From positions 1-64,000 of the forward strand of contig JASUTF010000001.1 of assembly GCA_030445695.1 (NCBI GenBank): a DNA stretch of 64,000 bases, read 5' to 3'. The notes under the pieces are model-generated. The model was given only the letters and a program-made list of their open reading frames with translations. It did no database searches and was not told the origin of the DNA. Below are positions 1-8,053 of the stretch, piece by piece. Positions within the stretch are counted from its first letter, which is position 1; each line of letters opens with the position of its first letter. Source of the DNA: Candidatus Iainarchaeum sp. GTDB taxonomy: Archaea > Iainarchaeota > Iainarchaeia > JAADDC01. The translations under genes were made by a program, and so were the position numbers.

Positions 1-1
1 T

Positions 2-2317
2 CTCCCACCGTACGACCCAATCGCGTTCAGGGGTTTCGATCCCGTTCCGACCCAGTGGGAACTTTCCATGGAGTTTCCAGCATGGGTATACAGGGCGCTC
101 TACGGTGCTACATACGATAAGATGAAGCTGCTCACCGTTTTCAAGTGGTTACCGGCGATCTTCGGTGCCTTCGGTTCTATGATCGCTGCCCTGATCGGTG
201 TGGTCGTTGCAGGCCCGCTGGCTGGTATTCTCACCGGTGTTTTTGCTGCCACGAACCCCGGTTATGTTTACAGGACTATGGGGAGCTTCTACGAGGACGA
301 CGCCACCTCTTTCATCCTCGTGCTTGCAGTTCTTTTCTCCATGGTGGCTTACGGTGCCAGGAAGCGTGAACATTTCCTTGGCTGGCTCGCCCTGGCGGCC
401 GTGACAGCGCTCCTTGCTGCGATATCTTGGCAGGGATTTTACATCCTTCCATATACAGCCGTCGTGTTTGCCCTCCTCTGGGTCGGCTACCACATAGCCG
501 TTTTTCTCTCCCGCTACTTCAGTACGGAGTTTGTAAGGAAGTATGAGTTCTATTTGGTTCTCATTGCCGGTGCAGTTGCGGCGGTTCTTGCCGGTGCCAT
601 CGTGAAGGCCCTTGCGTTGAAGGAGGCGGCCGACGCGCTCTACCTGACTGGTACCCTTTCCATGACGACTGTTTATACGCTCGCACTGAGTTACGTTTCC
701 ATTGCTTTCTGGGGAGCCTTTGCCGCGTCTGCCGTTCTCGGGATAAGGAGGGGTGACCCGAAGTATGGATACATGGCACTGGGCCTTGCGGCACTTGCGG
801 TTCTCACCGTTCTTTCTGCGGCTAACAGGACGTATGTGCTTGAGATTACCCTTCCTGACGGGACGGATGCCACAAGGCCCTATAATCTGGGTTCCTTCGG
901 TGCTGCACTCCTTGGTTCCGCCCTTATGATCCTCGTGGCCCAGCTCGCAGGTGTGCTTGCGGCGTATCTCTTCCCTGACAGGAATGCCCATGCCGTATCG
1001 CCCGATTGGAAGATACTTGCTGTGGTATTCGTCCCCCTGCTCTTTGCTGCCCTTTCCTGTCCCATAAACGGATACTGCTGGTTCTCCAACGCCCTGAGCG
1101 TTATATATAAGATCGTTTTCCCGCCGGAGAGCGTTTCACAAAGTACGGACACGGTGATCGTGCAGCCCTATACCGGATTTATCGAACCGCTAACCGGCGG
1201 CCCGTGGTCCCGCATCATCGGGGAGGAGACCACAGGTTTCCTGAACTGGCCGGCTAAGTATGGCATACTCTTCGTTATTGTGCTCTTCTCGATCCCCTTC
1301 CTCGGGGCGAAGATCCGCGAGGACAGGCGGTACCTCTTCCTTCTTGCCTGGGTGGCGCTCACGTGGTGGGCGGCGTGGTATAAGTTAAAGTATGCGTATT
1401 ACTTCGGCGTCCCCATTGCAATTGCATCTGCCGTGCTGCTTGCTGATCTCTGGGAGTCCTCCAAGCGCTGGGGGAGGTGGTCCAGGGCCATTATGGCTGT
1501 GCTGATCGTATTCGTGTCCGTTTCCATGGCCGCGACAGGCGTCTTCCACACTGTATCAAAGGTCCCCACGCTCATAACGTCTCAGGAAGCCACCGAGATG
1601 TATATGTTTGGCGGCAAGCCCGCGGACGGATATATTGAACTCTTCCAGTGGCTGGAGGCCAACACGCCGCCGGATGCAAACCTCCTCAACTGGTGGAGCA
1701 TAGGCCACTGGCTGACCTTCTTCACGGAACGCGGTGTTATGACGGACAACACAAATGCACGGCTTGAGGCGGATTACGAGGCGGCCCGCTTCTTCCTCTT
1801 CGACGAGAACACGTCCTACGAGATCGCCAGGAAGCGCGGGATGAACTACGCCATTGTCGAATCGTCTTTACTCTGGGGCGCCCCATCCCTCGCCATATAC
1901 GCCTACGAGACGGAGAACCTTGCCGATCCACGCGTCCGGGACTACGGTGCAGCTGTTCTTTATTGTTATCAGTCCTCCAGCCCGGTATACAGGGACAAGT
2001 ACCTCTGCTTTAGCAATCAAGGGCAGCTTGTTACCGCTGTGGACAAGAACATCTATGAAAGCATACCTTCGTTTGAGCCGGGGAGCTACCAGCCGAGTGA
2101 AACCGCTTTCAAGATCCTGCTGGGAGATAAGAACTACGTGGCATACCGCGGGGGCAAAACAACCGTTGGCGGGAAGGTCATGGACGTTCTTCTTATTCTG
2201 ACGGAGAAGCTCAACGATTCAACCCTTGTGAAGATGCTCCTCCACGCACCTCTGGAACATTTCGAGTTCCAGTGGGTTAGCAGCGACGGGCAGGTGATGG
2301 TGTACAAAATAGAGTGA
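2..2317 (+). CDS. aglB: Oligosaccharyltransferase STT3/AglB, 5' end outside window
   Basis: Integral-membrane oligosaccharyltransferase that moves a lipid-linked glycan onto asparagine in exported proteins. The reading frame is open from base 2 through the ATG at 68, so the true start lies upstream and this is a partial gene. About a dozen hydrophobic segments fill the first two thirds, followed by a soluble C-terminal domain. An acidic loop (GSFYEDDA, nt ~280-305) occupies the place of the family's catalytic F-x-D-x-D element. The hallmark WWDYG acceptor motif is present as WWSIG (nt 1691-1705), losing the usual Asp. The family call is firm. Whether the altered motif is still fully active is unknown. 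Confidence 0.9.
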   Translation, partial: LPPYDPIAFRGFDPVPTQWELSMEFPAWVYRALYGATYDKMKLLTVFKWLPAIFGAFGSMIAALIGVVVAGPLAGILTGVFAATNPGYVYRTMGSFYEDDATSFILVLAVLFSMVAYGARKREHFLGWLALAAVTALLAAISWQGFYILPYTAVVFALLWVGYHIAVFLSRYFSTEFVRKYEFYLVLIAGAVAAVLAGAIVKALALKEAADALYLTGTLSMTTVYTLALSYVSIAFWGAFAASAVLGIRRGDPKYGYMALGLAALAVLTVLSAANRTYVLEITLPDGTDATRPYNLGSFGAALLGSALMILVAQLAGVLAAYLFPDRNAHAVSPDWKILAVVFVPLLFAALSCPINGYCWFSNALSVIYKIVFPPESVSQSTDTVIVQPYTGFIEPLTGGPWSRIIGEETTGFLNWPAKYGILFVIVLFSIPFLGAKIREDRRYLFLLAWVALTWWAAWYKLKYAYYFGVPIAIASAVLLADLWESSKRWGRWSRAIMAVLIVFVSVSMAATGVFHTVSKVPTLITSQEATEMYMFGGKPADGYIELFQWLEANTPPDANLLNWWSIGHWLTFFTERGVMTDNTNARLEADYEAARFFLFDENTSYEIARKRGMNYAIVESSLLWGAPSLAIYAYETENLADPRVRDYGAAVLYCYQSSSPVYRDKYLCFSNQGQLVTAVDKNIYESIPSFEPGSYQPSETAFKILLGDKNYVAYRGGKTTVGGKVMDVLLILTEKLNDSTLVKMLLHAPLEHFEFQWVSSDGQVMVYKIE

Positions 2318-2325
2318 GGGAGGGG

Positions 2326-2616
2326 TCAGGCCCTCTTCTTTTTTCTTCCGCCACGTTTCTTGCCCAGCGCGGCTTTCCTCGCCTTCTCCCTGTGCCTCTG
2401 GTCGTCGCGGACTATCTTCTTTCTCCAGTCCGCGAAGGAGATTCCCCTGTGCTTGGCGCAGGATATGCACACGTAGATCTTCTCCTGTGCTATGCCCACG
2501 TACTGTACCTCCACGTTGTCTGGCAGCCAAGAGGGCCTCTTGTAAAGGGGAACTGCCTTGTCCTTCGGCACACGCCTTCCACAGAACGCACACGTAACGT
2601 AGGTGATCTTGCTCAT
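2326..2616 (-). CDS. rps26e: Small-subunit ribosomal protein eS26
   Basis: A 96-residue basic zinc-ribbon ribosomal protein of the 30S subunit, located in eukaryotes near the mRNA exit. The N-terminal CAFCGRRVPKDKAV and the later CISCAKHRG carry the two Cys pairs and the VPKDKA motif of the eS26 family. The C terminus is a Lys/Arg tail ending GGRKKKRA. The gene converges on the STT3 gene with only 8 bases between them and faces away from the gene at 2666. eS26 is known from TACK archaea and eukaryotes and is generally absent from classical Euryarchaeota, so its presence here is phylogenetically informative. Confidence 0.88.
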   Translation of the reverse strand: MSKITYVTCAFCGRRVPKDKAVPLYKRPSWLPDNVEVQYVGIAQEKIYVCISCAKHRGISFADWRKKIVRDDQRHREKARKAALGKKRGGRKKKRA

Positions 2617-2665
2617 AAGCTACCCTCCTTGAACGAATAAAAACACCTCCACACCTTTTTTAAAC

Positions 2666-2980
2666 GTGGTATCGTGGAAGACCGTCGAGATTGTTCCGTT
2701 CCGGCGCACGGGCCGGTGGCTCATCGGTGCCGTTGTACAGGAGAGCGACGATGGTAAGCGGCGCGTGAAGGTCTTCAAAGGGCGGATAAGGGAAGATGGT
2801 AGCCATGAAGTTGTTTACAAGGGCGAGCGTCTGCGTTTTTCACTCTCTCAGCGGCTCAACATCCCTTCTTCGCGCTACTGGGAGTGGTTGAAGGGAGAAG
2901 TGGACCGAGTAGTCCGACGCTACCTCTCGGGGGAAGAGACGGATGAAGAAAAGGAGCACACGATCCTCGATTTCGTCTGA
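2666..2980 (+). CDS. Hypothetical protein upstream of Taw3
   Basis: A 104-residue soluble, charged protein with no family that I recognise. It starts at a GTG just after a T/A-rich TATA-like stretch (cttttttaaa, ~2655-2664), suggesting a leaderless transcript. The sequence alternates beta-like segments (TVEIVPFRRTGRWLIGAVV, RVKVFKGRI) with a helical, acidic C terminus (GEETDEEKEHTILDFV). Its last 38 bases overlap the start of the Taw3 gene in another frame, so the two are almost certainly co-transcribed and translationally coupled. A role in tRNA modification is only a guess from that coupling. Confidence 0.6.
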   Translation: MVSWKTVEIVPFRRTGRWLIGAVVQESDDGKRRVKVFKGRIREDGSHEVVYKGERLRFSLSQRLNIPSSRYWEWLKGEVDRVVRRYLSGEETDEEKEHTILDFV

Positions 2981-3548
2981 ATGGCAGCGTTACAGGGAAA
3001 GGAACCTGAAAAAGTACGAGCGAGCAAAGAATGAAGGGTCAGTGGACGCGCCCATTGTTCCGCTTCTCGACCTGCTGAACGCCAACACGCACTACGTTAC
3101 CACGTCCTCCTGCTCGGGAAGGGTTGTTCTGCTCGCCACCACACCGTCCGAGAAGAAAGGGGAATCCTTCTTTTACCGGAAGTGGCACCGTCCGGTCATC
3201 TTTGACGAGGTGTGGGGTGCCATATCCTCTTTTTCCGGCAGCGTTTTATGGTTCAAGGTGGATCCCTTCATCATCCACGTGGGTGCAGACAGTTTCGAGA
3301 GCGCTCTCCGTCTGGTAAACGTGGCGCACCGTGCCGGCGTAAAGATTGCCGGGATACAGGCAGCAGACAATGTGAAGTTCCACGTTGAGATAAGGGGGAT
3401 CGACTACATGGCCGTTCCAGTTTACGAGCGGGAACTTCTGGTAAACAAGGACTATGTCCGTCACCTTGTGAGAATCGCAAACAGGAAAATGGTTCGTAAC
3501 GCTCATCGTCTTGCCCGCCTCTTCAAAGCTGTATCCACTCTCCTGTAG
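2943..3548 (+). CDS. taw3: tRNA wybutosine-synthesis methyltransferase Taw3 (TYW3 family)
   Basis: AdoMet-dependent N4-methyltransferase of the wyosine pathway that modifies G37 of tRNA-Phe. The diagnostic SSCSGR motif (nt ~3107-3124) follows a helical N-terminal region typical of TYW3 (AKNEGSVDAPIVPLLDLLN), and the central domain contains FKVDPFIIHV and the later AGIQAADNVKFHVEI. Length (201 aa) is normal. The ATG at 2943 lies inside the preceding gene. The N-terminal dozen residues (Ser/Arg/Lys-rich) are not conserved, so a slightly later start is possible. The window also carries a tRNA-Phe(GAA), its expected substrate. Confidence 0.85.
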   Translation: MKKRSTRSSISSEWQRYRERNLKKYERAKNEGSVDAPIVPLLDLLNANTHYVTTSSCSGRVVLLATTPSEKKGESFFYRKWHRPVIFDEVWGAISSFSGSVLWFKVDPFIIHVGADSFESALRLVNVAHRAGVKIAGIQAADNVKFHVEIRGIDYMAVPVYERELLVNKDYVRHLVRIANRKMVRNAHRLARLFKAVSTLL

Positions 3549-3561
3549 TTCCAATTTCTCG

Positions 3562-3575
3562 CCACTTTTATATTG
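3562..3575 (+). promoter_or_regulatory. TATA-box promoter of CPA2-type antiporter gene
   Basis: The stretch ccacttttatatt contains an archaeal TATA box (ttttatatt, 3567-3575) about 20 bases upstream of the ATG at 3589. This spacing fits a leaderless or nearly leaderless transcript and argues that translation starts at 3589 rather than at an in-frame upstream start inside taw3. Confidence 0.5.
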
Positions 3576-3588
3576 TGCTTCGCCCCAG

Positions 3589-5160
3589 ATGTTTCTGATG
3601 AAAGCGGGATACGCCGCCGTGGCGCTGGGAGTTCTTGTCATTCTTGCATACTTCGTGGGCCGTCTCTTCGCCTTTGTGGGGTTCCTGCCCCACGTGGGTT
3701 ATGTACTTACCGGCTCTCTCTTCGGTGCGGGCCTGACATCGGTTGAAAGGGGCTACCTCTTTCTCTATGCGTTCGCGTTTCTCCTCGCCTATCTGGGGTA
3801 CATGGCATCCAGCCGGAGGACCTTCTCCGCACCCCTGCAGCTCTTCTTCGTGCACCCCCTGCGGCTCGTCGTGGGCTTTGCCCTGTTCTTCACGGTTCTC
3901 TACTTCGCCGGAGTGGGTATTGAGATTTCCGCAATCGCTGCTCTTCTCCTCTCGACTTCCTCTGCACTCGTGGTTCGCTGGGGCAGGGGAACCTCTTACG
4001 CGCTCATAGAACATTCCCTGCTTGCCATGGATGCCCTTATTTCCGCTCTGGTGCTCCTTTACGTTGCCGGAGAGCCGTTCCACTCCATCCTTGTCGCCGC
4101 CCTCGCATATCTCCTCCTTATGTATTCCGGCGGCCCAATTCTCAGCTCACTCGTCTTCATCGCTGTGGCTGCACTGGCCACCGGAGGGCATGTCGGGTAC
4201 CTCGCACTTGCCTTCGTCTTTGGCGTGGTTTTCCACCATCTCGTGTACGATCTGAAGCTCCACTGGGCTGAAGGGGCAATACAGGACGTTCTGCCCATTG
4301 TGTTTCTCGTGGGCATCGGTGCGTGGGCAGGGACAACGTTCCCTCCGGCTGCGGGCATTCTCTTCGTGGTTATAGCGTTTCTTAGCCTCCTCCAGAACTT
4401 CATATCCCTCGTGGTGCTCGGTTCTGTCTTCGGTGTGTCCCCCAAGACAGGCGCCCATATTCTGGCAAGGACTTTCGGGCCATCTGAGGCATCGCTGTTT
4501 GCACTTGCTCTGCTCGCAGGACAGTCACCGCTGTTCTCTTCAGTGTTCTGGTTCTACGTGGTCTCGCTGGCGTTTTCATCCTTCGTTAGGACAGAGAAGG
4601 ACGCAGAACACCTGCTTTCCGTGCTCCTGCCGAAGGGCCTTTTCCAGACCATTGAACGGCTGGAGGCCGCTTACGCATCGCTCTACGTCAGGCACCACGT
4701 CGTGTTTTCGAGCGCTTATCGGCACCGCTTCCTGCCCCTTGCAAGGAAGATGCTCGGGGCTATAATAGTGCTTGTGCTTGCCGCGTCGTCTCTGGGGTAC
4801 TTAATGTTCGATAATTCGATCCCATACCGCGCGGCCCTCATCTTCCTTGCCGTTTCGGCCTTCGTGATCGCCCTGCTCAGGGTCATCGTTTGGTATATGC
4901 AGTTCTACTTTGATACCCTGCTCTTCCTGTCGGATCACGCATACGGAGGGAAACTGCGCCCCGGAAACAGCCCGTATTACTTTGTGGCAGGGTTCTTACT
5001 CACAATTGCCGGTTTTGCGACACTCCCTATCTCCGTTCCTTTCCTGAACCTTGTGCTCCTTTTCTTCTCCTTGATACTGCTCAATGCGGGCCTTTACATG
5101 TTGCTAACGTCATACACCCGGCTCTACAACGAGTTCGTCAGAAAGAGGGAGTATGGCTGA
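3589..5160 (+). CDS. CPA2/Kef-like monovalent cation:proton antiporter
   Basis: A 523-residue polytopic membrane protein with about 13 hydrophobic segments. The internal order (a dense helical bundle with LLLSTSSALVVRWG, then DVLPIVFLVGIGAWAG and GPSEASLFALALL) resembles the Na+/H+ exchanger domain of Kef-type CPA2 transporters, and a C-terminal bundle of four more helices follows. There is no recognisable TrkA-N/RCK domain. It is divergent from the second Kef-like gene at 58289. I chose ATG 3589 because a TATA box sits ~20 bases upstream; ATG 3598 is an alternative. Substrate (K+ or Na+) cannot be told from sequence. Confidence 0.68.
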   Translation: MFLMKAGYAAVALGVLVILAYFVGRLFAFVGFLPHVGYVLTGSLFGAGLTSVERGYLFLYAFAFLLAYLGYMASSRRTFSAPLQLFFVHPLRLVVGFALFFTVLYFAGVGIEISAIAALLLSTSSALVVRWGRGTSYALIEHSLLAMDALISALVLLYVAGEPFHSILVAALAYLLLMYSGGPILSSLVFIAVAALATGGHVGYLALAFVFGVVFHHLVYDLKLHWAEGAIQDVLPIVFLVGIGAWAGTTFPPAAGILFVVIAFLSLLQNFISLVVLGSVFGVSPKTGAHILARTFGPSEASLFALALLAGQSPLFSSVFWFYVVSLAFSSFVRTEKDAEHLLSVLLPKGLFQTIERLEAAYASLYVRHHVVFSSAYRHRFLPLARKMLGAIIVLVLAASSLGYLMFDNSIPYRAALIFLAVSAFVIALLRVIVWYMQFYFDTLLFLSDHAYGGKLRPGNSPYYFVAGFLLTIAGFATLPISVPFLNLVLLFFSLILLNAGLYMLLTSYTRLYNEFVRKREYG

Positions 5161-5194
5161 TCTCATTTAAACCATTCGCTGCTTCTTTTTCTGC

Positions 5195-5289
5195 GGGTCC
5201 GTAGCCTAGCCCGGCACCGAGTGCTTCGGTGGGGCGCCCGCGGGTGGGGTCTGCGACCCCACGCACATCCGGCCATAGAACGTTACCGT
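5195..5289 (+). repeat. Partial tRNA-Arg 5' copy plus hairpin-rich spacer
   Basis: Bases 5195-5209 (GGGTCCGTAGCCTAG) exactly repeat the first 15 bases of the tRNA-Arg gene at 5290-5304. After the copy the sequence departs and can form two hairpins: CACCGA/TCGGTG around a 5-base loop, and GTGGGGT/ACCCCAC around CTGCG. No T-arm and no matching 3' acceptor strand follow before the intact tRNA. It is therefore a tRNA fragment or an unknown structured RNA rather than a second complete tRNA. Confidence 0.55.
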
Positions 5290-5364
5290 GGGTCCGTAGC
5301 CTAGTCTGGATATGGCGGCGGCCTTCTAAGCCGCAGGTCCCGGGTTCGAATCCCGGCGGACCCA
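5290..5364 (+). tRNA. tRNA-Arg (TCT anticodon)
   Basis: A complete 75-base cloverleaf can be drawn by hand: acceptor GGGTCCG/CGGACCC with discriminator A, D-arm GCC/GGC, anticodon stem GCGGC/GCCGC around CTTCTAA (anticodon TCT, reading AGA), and T-arm CCGGG TTCGAAT CCCGG. No intron is present and CCA is not encoded. It lies between the antiporter gene and the 3' end of kae1. A 15-base copy of its 5' end precedes it at 5195. Confidence 0.95.
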
Positions 5365-5370
5365 CTTGCA

Positions 5371-6348
5371 CTATTTCATCCAGAGCACGTCCACCTGATC
5401 CGTTCTGAACTTGGGGTTTATGGGCTCGTCAAGGCGCGTCTCCATCCCTGCCTTCAGCATGAGAACGCCGGTCCATGCGATCATTACGCCGTTGTCCGCC
5501 GCATACTTCATGGGCACCACGTGGAACGTGGCGTCGTGATCCTCCGCCATGAGACGGATGATCTCCTGCAGGCGCTTGTTGGCGGCAACGCCCCCCACCA
5601 GCAGCACTTCCTTTTTCTCCGTGTGGGCCAGTGCCCTCTCTGCCACTTCCGCCACCATGGAGAACGCAACTTCCTGCAGCGAGTATGCCACGTCCTCTAT
5701 AGAGTGTTTCTTAACTGCCCTCACCGCTGCCGTATACAGCCCGGAGAACGCCAGATCCGAACCTTTCACCGTGTAGGGTAGCGGTATGAATTTCTTCCCT
5801 CCCCTTGCCAATTCTTCTATCTTCGGGCCGGCCGGGAAGGGGATGCCCACGGCTCTCCCCCACGAGTCAAGCAGGTTGCCCAGCCCGATGTCCAACGTTT
5901 CCCCGAAGATTCTATATCGTCCGTTTGCCAGCGCGATGATCTGGGTGTTTGCACCTGATAGGTAGACCACCAGCGGATCCTCCAGCCGTTCCACGAGTTT
6001 TCCAATCTCTATATGGGCGATGCAGTGGTTTACGCCAACAAGCTTCTTGCCGAACCTCTTTGCAAGGAATCGAGCCACGATGGCCCCCGTTCTCAGACAG
6101 GGGCCGAGTCCCGGGCCTATGGAGAATGCGACGGCATCGATATCCTCCATCCCTATTCCTGCCTCGTCCAACGCTGCCTTTACTACCTCCGCTCCCCTTT
6201 CGCTCATCATCTGGGCGGCCTCTCTCGGGCGGATGCCCCCTTCCTTTGGCCTGTACTGTATCCTCTGGTCCGCGAGAATATTGCCCTCTTCGTCCACGAT
6301 GCCCACGCCAAACGTATGCGCGGTGGACTCAATGCCCAGAACGATCAC
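5371..6348 (-). CDS. kae1: tRNA N6-threonylcarbamoyladenosine synthase subunit Kae1
   Basis: Catalytic ASKHA-fold subunit of the KEOPS complex, which attaches threonylcarbamoyl to A37 of ANN-decoding tRNAs. The start GTG at 6348 gives IVLGIESTAHTFGVGIVDEE at the N terminus; longer forms would run into the eS31 gene. The metal-binding pair is H108 and H112 (NHCIAHIE), and the nucleotide-binding loops SGANTQI, GLGNLLDSWGRAVG and LLVGGVAANKRLQ are in order. Length is 325 aa, so the Bud32 kinase domain fused to Kae1 in many euryarchaea is absent. It is the last gene of a transcription/ribosome operon that begins at Rpo7. Confidence 0.95.
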   Translation of the reverse strand: MIVLGIESTAHTFGVGIVDEEGNILADQRIQYRPKEGGIRPREAAQMMSERGAEVVKAALDEAGIGMEDIDAVAFSIGPGLGPCLRTGAIVARFLAKRFGKKLVGVNHCIAHIEIGKLVERLEDPLVVYLSGANTQIIALANGRYRIFGETLDIGLGNLLDSWGRAVGIPFPAGPKIEELARGGKKFIPLPYTVKGSDLAFSGLYTAAVRAVKKHSIEDVAYSLQEVAFSMVAEVAERALAHTEKKEVLLVGGVAANKRLQEIIRLMAEDHDATFHVVPMKYAADNGVMIAWTGVLMLKAGMETRLDEPINPKFRTDQVDVLWMK

Positions 6349-6376
6349 AGAGAAATAGGGAGGGATGTGAATAAAA

Positions 6377-6565
6377 TCACTGCTTTTCTGCCTTCTTCTT
6401 GAACTCCGTGTAGCCGCAGCGACCGCAGTGCCATCTGTCCTCGTGCTCGGCCAGGAACACGCCAGGGCCACACTTGGGGCACGTGCGGCCGAGACGGACG
6501 AGCTTGCCGTCCTCTACCTTGTACTTCTTATGCTTGTGACTCGGCTTGCCCTTCGTTTTCGGCAT
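6377..6565 (-). CDS. rps27ae: Ribosomal protein eS31 (S27ae)
   Basis: A 62-residue zinc-ribbon protein of the small subunit head. The sequence has a basic N terminus ([16 protein letters not shown]) and the four-Cys ribbon [22 protein letters not shown] characteristic of archaeal S27ae, which lacks the ubiquitin fusion found in eukaryotes. Its start lies 38 bases inside the end of the eS24 gene, so translation is coupled. The order eS24-eS31-Kae1 matches the conserved archaeal cluster. Confidence 0.95.
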   Translation of the reverse strand: MPKTKGKPSHKHKKYKVEDGKLVRLGRTCPKCGPGVFLAEHEDRWHCGRCGYTEFKKKAEKQ

Positions 6566-6845
6566 TTTCCTCCACCACCTTGTTCCGTTCGATCATGTGC
6601 TTCGGCTCGATCTTGTTCAGGTACTCCTCATCCTTGTAGACCTTCACGTAGACCTCGGAGTCGGAGGTACCGGCTATGGTCCGGATCTTGTCGATTATTA
6701 TGAGCTTCTCGTCCACGCCGAGCTCCGCGGCGAGGCGTGTCTTGAGCTCGGCACGCCTGGGGGTCTCCTTTGCCCTGACGACGACCCACATCTCCTTTCT
6801 TCCCAGCAGCGGGTTTTCCCTCTCGGATGCAATCTTGATCTCCAT
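6528..6845 (-). CDS. rps24e: Ribosomal protein eS24
   Basis: A 105-residue small-subunit protein with the family opening ([10 protein letters not shown]) and core ([22 protein letters not shown], split here into conserved pieces; then [17 protein letters not shown]). The C-terminal ~20 residues are acidic and variable. It lies 4 bases downstream of Spt4 and overlaps eS31, inside the Rpo7-Spt4-eS24-eS31-Kae1 operon. Confidence 0.95.
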   Translation of the reverse strand: MEIKIASERENPLLGRKEMWVVVRAKETPRRAELKTRLAAELGVDEKLIIIDKIRTIAGTSDSEVYVKVYKDEEYLNKIEPKHMIERNKVVEENAENEGQAESQA

Positions 6846-6849
6846 GCGA

Positions 6850-7053
6850 TCACCTTGCCACCTTTATGGCGTAGGGTCCGGGTATTTTCGCGTCTATTTT
6901 CTTGGCGATCTGAGAGCGGTCGGGATCCACGACTATGATGTATCCGCGCCAGAGCTTCGTGAAGTCCTCAGATCCGCAGTTAGGGCACTTATCCGCCTTC
7001 ACTTCCACCAGATAGCGGCAGTTCCTGCACGCCTTGTATACGATCTTCGCCAT
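6850..7053 (-). CDS. spt4: Transcription elongation factor Spt4 (RpoE'')
   Basis: A 67-residue zinc protein that binds Spt5 to make the processivity clamp of archaeal RNA polymerase. The zinc site is CRNC near residue 9 and CPNC near residue 23, followed by the WRGYIIVVDPDRS strand that packs on the Spt5 NGN domain. Its start codon abuts the end of the Rpo7 gene (shared base 7053). Its partner Spt5 is encoded at 22128. Confidence 0.95.
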   Translation of the reverse strand: MAKIVYKACRNCRYLVEVKADKCPNCGSEDFTKLWRGYIIVVDPDRSQIAKKIDAKIPGPYAIKVAR

Positions 7054-7616
7054 TACTTACCCTCCTGTGCCGCTTTCTTCTTTTCCGCTTCGATCCACTC
7101 CCATTTGCCCAGTCCCGGCTGGCGCATCGTCATGCCTATCTTTGTGTCCGCTATGGAGTTCCTGATGGCCACCGTGACGATGCGCGCTCGAACGTTGTCC
7201 CCGATCTTCAGTATCCTTTCTGACTCCTTGCCGATGAACGCGGGAACAGACGGATCATAACGGACGAAGTCGTCCATGATCTGAGACACGTGAACGAGCC
7301 CGTCCATGGGCCCGATGCGGACGAACGCGCCGAACTCCGTGATGTCCGTCACGTAGCCGTCCACAACTTCCTGGACGAGGGGCTTGTATGCCAGCACCTC
7401 GAACACGGTGTCCACGTAGACGCCGCCATCTCCCCAGATGACCTTGCCCTCTCCCGTCTCCTTGACCTCCGTAACGGCTATTATCACTCCCAGATCCTCG
7501 TCCACTATGCCCTCATACGTCTCCTTCAGTTCTGCGAGCACTTCCTTCTTCAGATCTCCCTTCAGACGGTTTGGCGGCACGCGAACCGTGTCCCGGATCA
7601 CGTACTTGTAAAACAT
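7053..7616 (-). CDS. rpo7: RNA polymerase subunit Rpo7 (RpoE', Rpb7 homologue)
   Basis: Stalk subunit of archaeal RNA polymerase that pairs with Rpo4 and binds exiting RNA. N-terminal MFYKYVIRDTVRVPPNRL is the Rpb7 tip domain, and the S1/OB domain follows from about residue 80 (VVDGYVTDITEFGAFVRIG, DGLVHVSQIMDD). I start at ATG 7616; a GTG three codons upstream (7625) is an alternative, with a TATA-like gtataattt at about 7631-7639. It is the first gene of the five-gene operon ending in kae1. Confidence 0.93.
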   Translation of the reverse strand: MFYKYVIRDTVRVPPNRLKGDLKKEVLAELKETYEGIVDEDLGVIIAVTEVKETGEGKVIWGDGGVYVDTVFEVLAYKPLVQEVVDGYVTDITEFGAFVRIGPMDGLVHVSQIMDDFVRYDPSVPAFIGKESERILKIGDNVRARIVTVAIRNSIADTKIGMTMRQPGLGKWEWIEAEKKKAAQEGK

Positions 7617-7678
7617 GGCGATCACGCTTCAAAATTATACAGAATAAATGAGGGCGAAAGGTTTAAGATTGTGCCACG

Positions 7679-8053
7679 TTAGAACAGTTCCAGTCGGTTC
7701 TTTTCACGGAGGGCGATGACCCTGCCGCCCGCTTCCCAAACACGCCTCTTCAGCTCGCGGTCGTTTGTCGCCACGATGGCACCTTCCTTTGCGAGGCGCA
7801 CCAGCTCCGTGTCCACCGGTCCCTCCCTGTCAATGATCTCCACACGGTTTATGGATATGAGCTTCTTGGCAAGCGTTACGTATTTCCTCTCCTTCACGCC
7901 CTGCTGTGCGATCTTATCGAGTTCTCTTATGCTGCCCTTGAGAACGACGATCCGGGCGTTGGGCACGAGCCGTCGGATCTCCTCGAACACGTCCACGCCG
8001 AACTGGAAGGGAACGAGAAGCATGTTCGTGTCCACAACGACGATCGGTCTCAC
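7679..8053 (-). CDS. PIN-domain nuclease, Fcf1/Utp24-like
   Basis: A 124-residue single PIN domain with the acidic residues expected for Mg2+-dependent RNA cleavage: VVVDTNMLL near the N terminus, SIRELDKIA, and VATNDRELKRRV. In archaea the PIN protein next to aIF2-gamma is related to eukaryotic Fcf1/Utp24, which acts in 18S rRNA processing, so rRNA maturation is the likely role rather than a toxin. The GTG start (8053) overlaps the aIF2-gamma stop as GTGA, showing tight coupling, and no antitoxin gene is adjacent. Confidence 0.85.
   Translation of the reverse strand: MRPIVVVDTNMLLVPFQFGVDVFEEIRRLVPNARIVVLKGSIRELDKIAQQGVKERKYVTLAKKLISINRVEIIDREGPVDTELVRLAKEGAIVATNDRELKRRVWEAGGRVIALREKNRLELF

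Noticed and set aside
149-991. Minus-strand 280-codon open frame opposite STT3
   Set aside because: It is antisense to a strongly conserved membrane protein and shows only Arg/Gly/Glu-rich shadow composition.
5195-5289. Possible second complete tRNA
   Set aside because: No T-arm and no 3' acceptor strand; the best anticodon-like loop lacks the invariant U33.
7679-8053. VapC-type toxin call for the PIN gene next to aIF2-gamma
   Set aside because: No antitoxin partner and a conserved position beside aIF2-gamma favour an Fcf1-like rRNA-processing role.
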